From Saccharothrix tamanrassetensis (GTDB lineage: Bacteria > Actinomycetota > Actinomycetes > Mycobacteriales > Pseudonocardiaceae), in NCBI RefSeq assembly GCF_014203665.1, contig NZ_JACHJN010000006.1, positions 1 to 64,000 of the forward strand: 64,000 nucleotides of DNA, in the 5' to 3' direction. The notes under the pieces are model-generated. The model saw only the letters and a list, made by a program, of their open reading frames with translations. It was not told where the DNA came from and ran no database searches. The translations under genes were made by a program, and so were the position numbers. Numbering within the stretch: position 1 is the stretch's first letter; the number at the start of each line of letters is the position of its first letter. Below, piece by piece: positions 54,740-63,167 of this stretch.

Positions 54740-54938
54740 GCGAACGGGCACACCGAGCGGAGCGGTAGCTGCACGCGACAAGCAAGCGAAGTCTCCAACG
54801 CCGACGAGGCTGCGCCTGGCCACTGCCTCGCAGGAGCTTCGCCGTACTCCACTGTGACTCGTGACCCCATTTCTGAGAGGCGTGATAACAGATTCGTAGC
54901 CCGGCGGCGGGCCGACCCTCGAGCCCGCCGCAGTGCCA

Positions 54939-55316
54939 TCAACTGCTGACGCTAGAAATCATCCCCTCGATGGAGTTCATCTCTTTGTTTCCACCGAGGT
55001 AACCGATTCCGCGGTGGAGGTGGATGATCAATGTCCGCGATACGACCTCGTCGGTGGGAACCTCGCCATCGCTGATACAGCGCTGCTTCAGGAGTGCGAG
55101 GTAGATGTCGCCGTACTGGCCTGCGAAGGTCCGCCACGACATCTCGACGTTCGAGTCCGTGACGATTTCCTTCACCAGGGGAGTGGAAGGGTCCTTCAAC
55201 GATATGGTCAGTGCCCACCGGCACAGAACGTTCCAGTGCGAAATACCGGTAGTCCTCTTGAGGCGGACGAGCCGATCCCGTGCCGGTCGCGAGAGGCGAA
55301 TAACATCAAGCGACAT
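54939..55316 (-). CDS. dndE: DNA phosphorothioation protein DndE
   Basis: 125 residues. The N-terminus LDVIRLSRPARDRLVRLKR, then TGISHWNVLCRWALTISL, EMSWRTFAGQYGDIYLALLKQRC and IHLHRGIGYLGGN match DndE. The many Arg/Lys in the first helix fit the proposed nicked-DNA binding. It acts with DndC and DndD in sulfur incorporation into DNA. Its ATG overlaps the end of dndD by 11 nt; last gene of the operon. The 199 nt beyond it (54740-54938) contain nothing recognised. Confidence 0.93.
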   Translation of the reverse strand: MSLDVIRLSRPARDRLVRLKRTTGISHWNVLCRWALTISLKDPSTPLVKEIVTDSNVEMSWRTFAGQYGDIYLALLKQRCISDGEVPTDEVVSRTLIIHLHRGIGYLGGNKEMNSIEGMISSVSS

Positions 55317-57351
55317 GGCTGCCCCCGGTAGCCCACCAGTACCCCGGCTGGACCGTGGTGGTGAGGGTGGTGTCGTCGTGGACGAGAGTGTAGGAGTGGG
55401 CTATCGACTTCTGCAGCCTGCTGAGCAGCTGCTCGTCGATCTCCTCGTCGGTCGACAGAAGGAGCACTTGGTGACTGGCGTGCGGGAAGTACCGATCGAC
55501 GAGGTGTTGGCGGTGTCGGCTGTCCAGGCGGCCCAGGGGAGTGTCGATGACGCTGGGTAGTCGGTTCCCTGCCACCTTCACCAGCCCCCACAGGAGGGAT
55601 ACGGCGAGCAATTGGCGTTCACCGGCGCTCAGTCGGCCCGGATCGATGGGCTCGCCTTCCTCATTCGAGAGGGTGAGGGTGAACTTGTCCACGTCGATTT
55701 GCAGGTCGTGAACCAAATCGTGCTTGCGCATCAACTCCTTGAAGCTTTGCAGGACAGCAACTTCGAGGCGATTGATGTGGCGCTTCAGCAAGGCGTTTCC
55801 GAAGCGCTCCAAGGTGTCGCGGGCCCTGTCGGAGTACGAGACGATCCGCTGCGCCTCCTCTGCCTTGATCAGGGTCCTCACTCGCTCTTGGTGGCTTCGC
55901 TCCAGTTCGTTGGCAATGGAGTCACGCCGCCGTTTGAGGTCTTTTGAGTTCAAAACGGCTTGAGCGTAGGCCGCTTCGGCGACGGCAACCGCGGCACGGT
56001 GCTGTTCAAGCGCCTGCTGCAGTGCCTCAATCTTCGCTTCGGCGGGAACGCCGGCGAGTTGACGCTCCAGCTGGGCCAGCTTGTCCGCTGCTTCACGAGA
56101 AGTCTGCAGCAGTTCCCGAGCTCGGGACATGTCGCTGCTCAGTGCTTGGCGAAGTGCGGCCAGCTGAACGGAGAAGTCCTGCGGCAGTCCGAGGGTCACG
56201 TCCAGCTGAGCCGCACTCGACCACCTGGCGCGATCGGAGTCCAGCTTCTCGAACAGTGACGCGTGGGCTTCCGAGGGCGTCGATCCACCGATCATGTCGA
56301 CCACCCACTGATCGCGCTCTTCGAGCACGCCGAGCACTTGACGTGCCTGTTCCGCTTCCCGCTCACGAGCAGCCTGAGCACCTGCGGTTTCAAGCTGATC
56401 GTGCAGCATCGCGAACGGCAGCGCACCGCTCGCCAGGTGGGTCAGCGCGGCCCTGACGGCTGCGAGCTCTTCCGCTACACGATCTCGCTCCGCTTGGAGC
56501 TCTTCCCGGCGGTTGAAGAGAGTCCCGCCCTCCTTCGCGAAGGCATCCTCGACGGCCTTCCTCTCCTTCTTCACCCTGTCCAGCTGGGTTCGGCATGAAG
56601 CCACGCGGTGCTCCGCGTCGGTGACGGCCTCGATCGCCACCTCGAGCTCGAGTTCGCGTTCGCGGATCTTGGCGAGCGTCTGCTGGTCTTCCCCGGACAG
56701 CCGCTGGCGCCGTTGAAGCACGAGCAGGTCGGTGCGGAGCTGTTCGACGGTGTTCACGCCCAGTAGCGAGTGGACGGCCGACTCAATGACCGACGCGGCG
56801 CGCTCCGGGTCGGCCAGCGACTCGATTTTTTCACCGTCGAAGAAGAACAGCGAGGCGACTTCCAGGGGAAGCAGGTCTTCGACGTGGTCGGACCACCCCT
56901 CGCTGAGCGCCTTGCTGTAGTTCAACTTGGGGTCGACGGATAGGCGGTTCCCGGCGGCGAGGCGCTCGCCGTAGTTCTCGTCGATCCAAACGCTCAAGTA
57001 CTCCTTGACGGACTTCCCGCTGGTGCGCCAACTGCGGATGACCCTGTAGTAGTGCTCCTCGCCTTCGATGGGCATGGCGAACTCGAGCGCGACAGATGCT
57101 CCACGAGTAGGGTCGGCCTGGCGGTTGATGCTTTCACGCAGGTAAGTCTCGTAAGGACGGTTGCCACGACCACTGCACCGCGCACGCGGACCGTAAAGGG
57201 CGAGCTGGATCGCGTCCAGGAGAGTGGTCTTGCCGCACCCGTTCAGACCGCCGATCAGGATGATAGGACGGTTCTTCCTGGTGAGCAGGTCGAGTGACTG
57301 CTTCCCCCGGTAGGCTCCGAACTCCTCGAGGGAAACTTTATGCAAGAGCAT
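55306..57351 (-). CDS. dndD: DNA phosphorothioation ATPase DndD (SMC/Rad50-like)
   Basis: 681 residues from ATG 57351 (14-nt overlap with dndC). N-terminal ATPase half: Walker A LIGGLNGCGKTTLLDA (residues 33-48), then SLFFFDGEKIESLAD. A long coiled coil fills about residues 200-540. C-terminal half: signature LSAGERQLLAVSLLWGL, Walker B SVIDTPLGRLDSRHR and an H-loop-like VLLLSTDEEID. It supplies ATP-driven DNA opening or nicking for the modification complex. Membership in the dndBCDE operon is clear from overlaps. Confidence 0.95.
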   Translation of the reverse strand: MLLHKVSLEEFGAYRGKQSLDLLTRKNRPIILIGGLNGCGKTTLLDAIQLALYGPRARCSGRGNRPYETYLRESINRQADPTRGASVALEFAMPIEGEEHYYRVIRSWRTSGKSVKEYLSVWIDENYGERLAAGNRLSVDPKLNYSKALSEGWSDHVEDLLPLEVASLFFFDGEKIESLADPERAASVIESAVHSLLGVNTVEQLRTDLLVLQRRQRLSGEDQQTLAKIRERELELEVAIEAVTDAEHRVASCRTQLDRVKKERKAVEDAFAKEGGTLFNRREELQAERDRVAEELAAVRAALTHLASGALPFAMLHDQLETAGAQAAREREAEQARQVLGVLEERDQWVVDMIGGSTPSEAHASLFEKLDSDRARWSSAAQLDVTLGLPQDFSVQLAALRQALSSDMSRARELLQTSREAADKLAQLERQLAGVPAEAKIEALQQALEQHRAAVAVAEAAYAQAVLNSKDLKRRRDSIANELERSHQERVRTLIKAEEAQRIVSYSDRARDTLERFGNALLKRHINRLEVAVLQSFKELMRKHDLVHDLQIDVDKFTLTLSNEEGEPIDPGRLSAGERQLLAVSLLWGLVKVAGNRLPSVIDTPLGRLDSRHRQHLVDRYFPHASHQVLLLSTDEEIDEQLLSRLQKSIAHSYTLVHDDTTLTTTVQPGYWWATGGSHVA

Positions 57352-58918
57352 CGGGGACGCTCTCTCCGTCCAGGGTGTGCTGGGTGGGGATGTTCTCGCG
57401 CATGTTCTTCTTGCGCTTGGCGAAGTCGACCGCGTCCTCACGGTCGTCGTAGTACCCCTTGGTGACCGCGCTCTCCAGAGCCTTGAACAGACCGGCTCGG
57501 CGCGTCATCGTCCGGTACTGCCGCTCGACTGCGAGCAGCTCGCGCATCGTCTCGAAGTGGAGCTCATCACCGTCGCACGCTTCGGCCAGGAGCTCCATCT
57601 CCTCCGAACCCAGGACGAGTTGGGCGTCAAGCGGATCACCGGGGAATGGGACGCCGGTCTCTTCTTCGTAGATGCGAGGAAGAGAATCCTCGACTTCGTG
57701 CTTCTCGAACACCCATAGGCGCCTGATCTCGTGGAGCTCGTCCAGCGTGATCAGTTCGATCTCGTGGAGGTTCTTCGGGGCGTTCGCGCGGATCCAGGTT
57801 TGAGCGCGAAGCAGGTCGCGGAGCCACTCCTCCCGGTACTGCTGCCTGTACGGGCCGTGCACGATGTCGTCGTTGAACAGCTGGATCCTACCGTTCATCT
57901 TCCGGAAGTCCCGTGCCGGCTGGTCCGGCCGCTTGTCACCGACCGCTTTACCGGGGGGGATGTCCTCGTCGCCTTCCTCATACCGCCCGAAAGGTGCATC
58001 CAGCTTGTTCCTGAGCTCTAGGAGCGGATACATCCACTCCTTTTCCTCATCATTCTGGATCATGGCCGACATAGACTTGTCCTCTTCGACGAGAGTGCAG
58101 GTCCAGCACCCGAAGCGGCTCGAACCGCAGGAAGGGGTCGTGGAGTCGACGACCAATGGGCACTCGCCATCTGCCGAAGCGCCCTGGTACATCGTCAGCA
58201 GGTCCTTGTTGTTGTACCCCCAGGGGTTCGGGACCTGCATCAAAAATTCCCACACGTCGTCGTTCGTCCAGTCCTCGACAGGGCTGTAGACGAGGGAGTT
58301 CGGCAGGTTGCCGTTCGGCGACAACCGATCACGGACACGTCGGCGTTCGTGCTTCGCCATCGCCCTGGCGCGAACCTGGCTCTCCGCCTTCCGGATGCCG
58401 AGCACGAGGATGGTCTCCCCGTGTGAAGCGACGACGCTGCGGATGAACGCATTGGACGGCTTGATCTTCAAGCGCTCGGTGCACCAGCGGAACTTCGGAC
58501 GTGGAGCCGGGTAACCACGGCCGATGAGATTGACCCAGAAGGAGTCCTTCACCTCCGGAGTGAGCCGGTGAGGCTCGATTGGCAGCTCCTGTTTCGCGGC
58601 CGCGTCGCGCATCGTCTCGAGCGACTGCGTGACCCAGGCGGCGACCACCGGGTTCTCGACGAGTGTGTCGGTGCTGATGACATGCACTGGCTTCGTAAGC
58701 TTCTCCCGGGGCAGGTCTCCGAGCGCCAACCAGATGAGCTGCAGCACGGCCGTGGAGTCCTTGCCGCCGCTGTATCCGATCACCCAGGGAACTTGATCCG
58801 CGGTGTAAAGTTCTTGGATCTCCGCAGTCAGATCGGAGACAACCTCCGTCAGCGAACGTCCCCCGAATGGCTTTCGCCGTACAGGAGTGATGGGCAGGGG
58901 CAGGAAAGAAGTCGTCAT
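57338..58918 (-). CDS. dndC: DNA phosphorothioation sulfurtransferase DndC
   Basis: 526 residues. PAPS-reductase-like ATP pyrophosphatase fold: PP-loop YSGGKDST (residues 49-56) and FRWCTERLKI with Cys146. Candidate iron-sulfur ligands are Cys253, Cys264, Cys271 and Cys274 (PSCGSSRFGCWTC). DndC activates the DNA backbone with ATP and transfers sulfur received from DndA. The ATG overlaps the dndB stop (ATGA), and its end overlaps dndD. Confidence 0.96.
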   Translation of the reverse strand: MTTSFLPLPITPVRRKPFGGRSLTEVVSDLTAEIQELYTADQVPWVIGYSGGKDSTAVLQLIWLALGDLPREKLTKPVHVISTDTLVENPVVAAWVTQSLETMRDAAAKQELPIEPHRLTPEVKDSFWVNLIGRGYPAPRPKFRWCTERLKIKPSNAFIRSVVASHGETILVLGIRKAESQVRARAMAKHERRRVRDRLSPNGNLPNSLVYSPVEDWTNDDVWEFLMQVPNPWGYNNKDLLTMYQGASADGECPLVVDSTTPSCGSSRFGCWTCTLVEEDKSMSAMIQNDEEKEWMYPLLELRNKLDAPFGRYEEGDEDIPPGKAVGDKRPDQPARDFRKMNGRIQLFNDDIVHGPYRQQYREEWLRDLLRAQTWIRANAPKNLHEIELITLDELHEIRRLWVFEKHEVEDSLPRIYEEETGVPFPGDPLDAQLVLGSEEMELLAEACDGDELHFETMRELLAVERQYRTMTRRAGLFKALESAVTKGYYDDREDAVDFAKRKKNMRENIPTQHTLDGESVPDALA

Positions 58919-60042
58919 CGTTCACCTCGCATGTATGCATCTTCCACCCGCTGTTCCTCTGGGCTGAGAGCCAAGTCGAGGTGTCGACGGAGGTAGTTTA
59001 CGGTCAAGGTCAAGTTCTGGTGGCTCTTCGAAACACGACCGCCTACGATGGCGCGGCCTTCCCAGTCGGTGTTCGAGCGTGACCAGTTCACTTTGGCGAG
59101 CGGGGTCAGGCGTTTCTTCCACTTGCTCGGGGTGGTCGACTCTCGGAGCAGTGAGTTGCCGATGCGCCCCAATGAGTGGAGGGCGATGCCGTGACTGTGG
59201 ATGTAGTCGCGCCGGATTTCTGGGGCCGACAACTCGCCGCTGCGCACCAAACGCCACTCCGGAATCGCCTTGTCCACCGTTTGCCAGAAGTCCTGTGTGA
59301 GTTCTGCCGCAGCATCGGTGTCCAGTTCGAGCCCTTGGAGGAGCGCATGGGAACCGTAGTACAACGCGCTCAACGTGAACAGCTTGCGCGAGCGGGCCGA
59401 CAGCGTGCTCTTCTCCATCTCCACGTACCCCTTGAAGACGGGGCAACGCAGTGACAGCAGTCGAGCGAGGCTGGCCTCCTCGTCGCGGTGGTCGTACAGG
59501 ACACCGATCGACCGCGCGGGGCGCACAGCGTGGCGGTTGAGGTCTGCGAACATCTGCTGGCAGCGTTCCAGGCCCGCATCGTGGAAGAAGACAACCGCGA
59601 TGGTCTCCTCGCCCAGGTCCGGGTTCTCCTTCAGCGCGGCCTCGATGGCGGCTCGGCGGTGCTGGCCGTCGTTGATCAGGAAGCGGGCGTCCATCGGGAT
59701 GCGCAACTGGCCAGTGCGCATGCCGGGTCCTGTATCGCTGATGCTGTCGAAAAACATGTCGCCGTCGACCGACGCGGTCAGGGCGCTGAACACGTAGTCG
59801 TCGGGGTTGTCCAGGATGTACTTGGTGAGAGCCGGTAAGCGACCCTTGTTGAGAACCCGCTGGGCTCGTACCTCGGGTGTCAGCTCGTCCTCGTCGAAGA
59901 GGAAGATCTTCGGTATGAGACGGAGCGGGCACATCGACACGTAGAACTCTCGTCCCGCCTGGATGCCGCGGATGGCCGGAAAGCTGTACTCGAAGCCGGT
60001 TGACGCCTTGGGGCGCTGGGTTGACGCCGCTGAGATCCCCAC
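58915..60042 (-). CDS. dndB: DNA phosphorothioation regulator DndB
   Basis: 375 residues from GTG 60042 (open to 60198). The N-terminus TGFEYSFPAIRGIQAGREFYVSMCPLRLIPKIF is typical of DndB and includes one Cys in the region implicated in DNA binding. The DGQHRR motif lies in LINDGQHRRAAIEAAL, a ParB/DUF262-like feature. DndB represses dnd transcription in Salmonella by binding paired TACG/CGTA palindromes. Two matching palindromes stand between dndB and dndA here. First gene of the dndBCDE operon. Confidence 0.93.
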   Translation of the reverse strand: MGISAASTQRPKASTGFEYSFPAIRGIQAGREFYVSMCPLRLIPKIFLFDEDELTPEVRAQRVLNKGRLPALTKYILDNPDDYVFSALTASVDGDMFFDSISDTGPGMRTGQLRIPMDARFLINDGQHRRAAIEAALKENPDLGEETIAVVFFHDAGLERCQQMFADLNRHAVRPARSIGVLYDHRDEEASLARLLSLRCPVFKGYVEMEKSTLSARSRKLFTLSALYYGSHALLQGLELDTDAAAELTQDFWQTVDKAIPEWRLVRSGELSAPEIRRDYIHSHGIALHSLGRIGNSLLRESTTPSKWKKRLTPLAKVNWSRSNTDWEGRAIVGGRVSKSHQNLTLTVNYLRRHLDLALSPEEQRVEDAYMRGER

Positions 60043-60061
60043 CTCGGGAACATTAGCGTAG

Positions 60062-60083
60062 GTACGTGAAGTTGGAAACGTAC
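60062..60083 (-). promoter_or_regulatory. operator-like palindrome near dndB (GTACGT-N10-ACGTAC)
   Basis: A perfect 6-bp inverted repeat with a 10-nt spacer starts 20 nt upstream of the dndB GTG. It has the same architecture as the site at 60203-60224. Likely the DndB binding site for repression of the operon. Confidence 0.72.
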
Positions 60084-60202
60084 ACGCCGCTTCGCCGATC
60101 AGATCACACGACGGTGGTGCCGAGTCTCCCACCCCGTGCCGCCCTGCGTGCCAGAGGGGGCGGGTTCCGGGGTGGACGACATGGCATGATCTCCGCACGT
60201 AC

Positions 60203-60224
60203 GTACGTTAACTATACGACGTAC
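60203..60224 (+). promoter_or_regulatory. operator-like palindrome near dndA (GTACGT-N10-ACGTAC)
   Basis: The second perfect copy, 34-55 nt before the dndA ATG, with TAACTATAC (possible -10) inside its spacer. The left arm is extended by a further ACGT. This would let one regulator control both directions. Confidence 0.72.
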
Positions 60225-60257
60225 CAGCTCGAGCAGATGCGGTGGGAGTGAGGCACC

Positions 60258-61400
60258 ATGACGACGTACCTCGATGCGGCTGCGACGACCCAGGTGGATC
60301 ACCGAGTGGCAGAGGTCGTTCTCCACTGGATGACCGTGGAGTTCGGCAACGCCGGCAGCCGGACCCACGACTACGGTGCTCGGGCGAAGAAGGCTGTGCA
60401 CCAGGCGCGCGAGTTCCTGGCTGGAACGGTGGGCGCCAGGAGCGACGAGCTGATCTTCACGAGCGGTGCGACCGAGTCCAACAACATCGCCCTGCTCGGG
60501 ATGGCGGCCCACGGCGAGCGCACGAGTCGGCGTCACATCGTGACATCCGCGATCGAGCACAAGGCAGTGCTGGAACCGTTGGAGCACTTGCAGGAGCGAG
60601 GCTTCGAAGTGGACTACCTCCAGCCCGGCCCGACGGGTCGGGTGGCTGCGGACGCTGTGATGGAGAAGCTGCGGCCGGACACCCTCATGGTGTCGTTGAT
60701 GCACGTCAACAACGAGACGGGAATCATCCAACCGGTCGCCGAACTGGCCCGGCGGCTCCAGTCGACGCAGACGTACCTGCACGTGGACGCGGCTCAGGGT
60801 TATGGCAAGGTGCCCGAGGACCTGCGGGCGCCTATCGACCTGATCAGCATCAGCGGCCACAAGGTCGGTGCGCCCAAGGGCGTCGGAGCGTTGGTCACCC
60901 GACGTCGTGGGTGGGAGAGGGTTCCGGTGCAACCGATCATGTTCGGTGGCGGGCAGGAGCGCAAGCTCCGCCCCGGAACGCTTCCCGTTCCGCTGATCAT
61001 GGGGCTTGCCGAAGCCGCGAAGGTCTTCACCGCCGACTACCCGCGTTGGTTGCAGCAGAGCCGTGAACTGCGCACGCGGTTGCTCGCGGCACTGAGCAGG
61101 ACCCGCTTCCGCATCAACGGTGATCCCGAGCACGCCGTGCCGCACATTCTCAACGTGTCGTTCGACGACGTGGACGCGGAGAGGTTGATCGTGCGGCTCA
61201 AGGATCAGGTCGCCATCGCCACGGGGTCAGCGTGCACGAGTGCTTCGTACACGGTCAGTCATGTGCTGACGGCCATGGACCTGCCCCAGCAAGTGGTCAC
61301 GAACGGGCTGAGGCTGTCGTGGCACCCGGGACAGGCGACCGGCTTGGACGTCGAGGAGCTGGCCGAGACGATCGCGGCCATGCAGACCGGCAGGGCTTGA
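60258..61400 (+). CDS. dndA: DndA cysteine desulfurase
   Basis: 380 residues. PLP enzyme of the NifS/IscS type: substrate segment TSGATESNNIAL, PLP-Lys in SISGHKVGAPKGVGAL (Lys202) and the persulfide Cys in ATGSACTSAS (Cys326). It provides sulfur from cysteine to DndC, and may assemble its iron-sulfur cluster. Divergent from dndB, as in the Streptomyces lividans locus. GTGGGAGTGAGG before the ATG supplies the ribosome-binding site. Confidence 0.95.
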   Translation: MTTYLDAAATTQVDHRVAEVVLHWMTVEFGNAGSRTHDYGARAKKAVHQAREFLAGTVGARSDELIFTSGATESNNIALLGMAAHGERTSRRHIVTSAIEHKAVLEPLEHLQERGFEVDYLQPGPTGRVAADAVMEKLRPDTLMVSLMHVNNETGIIQPVAELARRLQSTQTYLHVDAAQGYGKVPEDLRAPIDLISISGHKVGAPKGVGALVTRRRGWERVPVQPIMFGGGQERKLRPGTLPVPLIMGLAEAAKVFTADYPRWLQQSRELRTRLLAALSRTRFRINGDPEHAVPHILNVSFDDVDAERLIVRLKDQVAIATGSACTSASYTVSHVLTAMDLPQQVVTNGLRLSWHPGQATGLDVEELAETIAAMQTGRA

Positions 61401-61404
61401 CCGG

Positions 61405-62841
61405 TCACTTGCCGGTGCGTCGCACCAGGCGATGCCCCCGCAGCTCGCGGCCGCACCGCTCGAGTTCCGCTTCCCAACCTGCTTCCGTACCGATGAGGTG
61501 CGGGTTCTGGTAGAGCCCTGCCCGCACCTCAGACCTGGTGAGGCGCTCATACCGCGCGGCGTTCAGGTCCTGCGGTGCCAAGAACTCGTGCTTGCGGTGC
61601 AGCAGCGGCCGGTTCGTGGAAGCTGAGTAGGACGTGTGCGAGGCATCGAGCGTTTTCAGGTCGACGTGGTAGGACGAGATGATCCGGGGGTGTGGGTCCT
61701 TATCGAAGTCGGGGTAGTGCAACCAACTTACCGCTCGGCCTTGGTGGTTCATCTTGGCGATCGTCCACTCTTGCGGGCGCCCTGCTGCGATCGAAGCGCA
61801 ATGCTCGTACAGCCGGAGCACTGTCGGTAGGTGTTCGATGGCGCGTTGATGCACGTACAGCGCCGTAGGCGTCAGCTTCCCGACGGTGGACGCGTTCATG
61901 GCGCCGCGGATGTACTGGTCATCACGCAACTTGAACAAGAGCCTGTCGGAACGCCGGCATGCTTCCTTGTAGGAGGAGAAGAAAGCGCGCACGTCGATCT
62001 GCACGCCGAGCGGGAGCTGCCCGAAGGGACCTCGACCGTTGAACAACTCGACGGCCAGGAAGAGCAGCGTCCGAAGGGTCGTGCGCTTGGCACCCTCGGC
62101 GACCTTGTCGGGGTCGGACGAGTCGCGGGCGATTCGCTTGAGCTCGTTCGGTTTCAAGTGGGCAAGCAAGCCCGCGACAGCCGAGGGCATTTCCTCGACG
62201 CGGGGGAGCCGGCCGCGGCGCTCGAACTGGTCCACCAGCGCTGCGAGCGCGGACCTGGTGTCCGCTGAAGCGAGCCATGCGGCATCCGGGACGACACGGT
62301 GGGCCAGGTAGCTCAGCCGCGCCGTATCGTCCTTGAAGGCGTACACGATGCCCGGTGCGGCTGAGACGCAACGCCTTCCCGTGACTTGCTCCACGTACGC
62401 GCGCAGCTCACCTGGATGGTAGAGGTGTTGGAAGGTCTGCCTGCCGGTGAGCACCCCGTCGTTGAACTCCGTGCCCTTGACCCTGGCCCTCTCCCAGGTC
62501 AGACGAGCGGAAACCACCAGGACGGTGCTCGCCAGTTCCCATGCCATCGCCAGCGTGCGCCGCCTTTCGGCAGGGTCTTCGATCACGTTGAGGATGTAGG
62601 TCAGCAAGACGACGTTCGCTGGAGTCAGCGGGGTGTCGGGCTTGTAGTGCGGATCCCAACCGGATGCGCTGCAGTCCAGGTCCGTCAAAGCTCTGACGTC
62701 GTCACCACGACCGCAGCCGTAGTCGAGGACCGTCCGTTCCGGAATGAGCTGTCGATCAGCCAGGGCCTGGCGGGCTGGGTACGACAGCGCCGTCCGGCCG
62801 ATCGCCGTCAACCGGCGTTCGCTGCCCCAAGCCTGGTACAT
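61405..62841 (-). CDS. DNA phosphorothioation-associated putative methyltransferase
   Basis: 478 residues from ATG 62841 (or 62862). The start TAIGRTALSYPARQAL resembles the RhxTAixRxxLSxP pattern of the dnd-associated family. SAM motif I is VLDYGCGRGDDVRAL (residues about 39-53) and motif IV-like PANVVLLTYILNVIEDPAER follows. The C-terminal 300 residues are helical, with a late SWLHYPDFDKDPHP segment. It is convergent with dndA, the stops only 4 nt apart. Its target (DNA or other) is unknown. Confidence 0.88.
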   Translation of the reverse strand: MYQAWGSERRLTAIGRTALSYPARQALADRQLIPERTVLDYGCGRGDDVRALTDLDCSASGWDPHYKPDTPLTPANVVLLTYILNVIEDPAERRRTLAMAWELASTVLVVSARLTWERARVKGTEFNDGVLTGRQTFQHLYHPGELRAYVEQVTGRRCVSAAPGIVYAFKDDTARLSYLAHRVVPDAAWLASADTRSALAALVDQFERRGRLPRVEEMPSAVAGLLAHLKPNELKRIARDSSDPDKVAEGAKRTTLRTLLFLAVELFNGRGPFGQLPLGVQIDVRAFFSSYKEACRRSDRLLFKLRDDQYIRGAMNASTVGKLTPTALYVHQRAIEHLPTVLRLYEHCASIAAGRPQEWTIAKMNHQGRAVSWLHYPDFDKDPHPRIISSYHVDLKTLDASHTSYSASTNRPLLHRKHEFLAPQDLNAARYERLTRSEVRAGLYQNPHLIGTEAGWEAELERCGRELRGHRLVRRTGK

Positions 62842-63167
62842 GGGCGTCCCACAACTCCGCACAGTCGAGAAGGCGCCCTACCGTTAACCGTGGCCTGTTC
62901 GTTGACTCCCGCGGTAAGTCGCCGATGCGGCGAAGCGTACTAGGGTGCGCGCTCATCGTCGGCCCGGCTCGGTGCGCGGGACGAAACCGCGCCGGTGAGG
63001 TCCACCTGCTCGAGCACGGGTCGAAGGTCTCGAACAGACCCTGGTCCGACGTCTGCTCACGTCCCCGATCGCGTGCGAAACGAAGAGCGCCTTGTCTGCG
63101 ATCAACACGGGTGGACTGTTGCGGTCATCGATGTAGCTGTGGCGGCACCGGTGAGGAGACCTTCTGC
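62842..63167. other. intergenic region between divergent genes
   Basis: 326 nt between the methyltransferase gene (left) and the sigma-like gene (right). Candidate promoter element TACTAGGGT at 62939-62947. No TACG/CGTA palindrome like the dndA-dndB pair was found. No coding ORF is supported. Confidence 0.5.
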
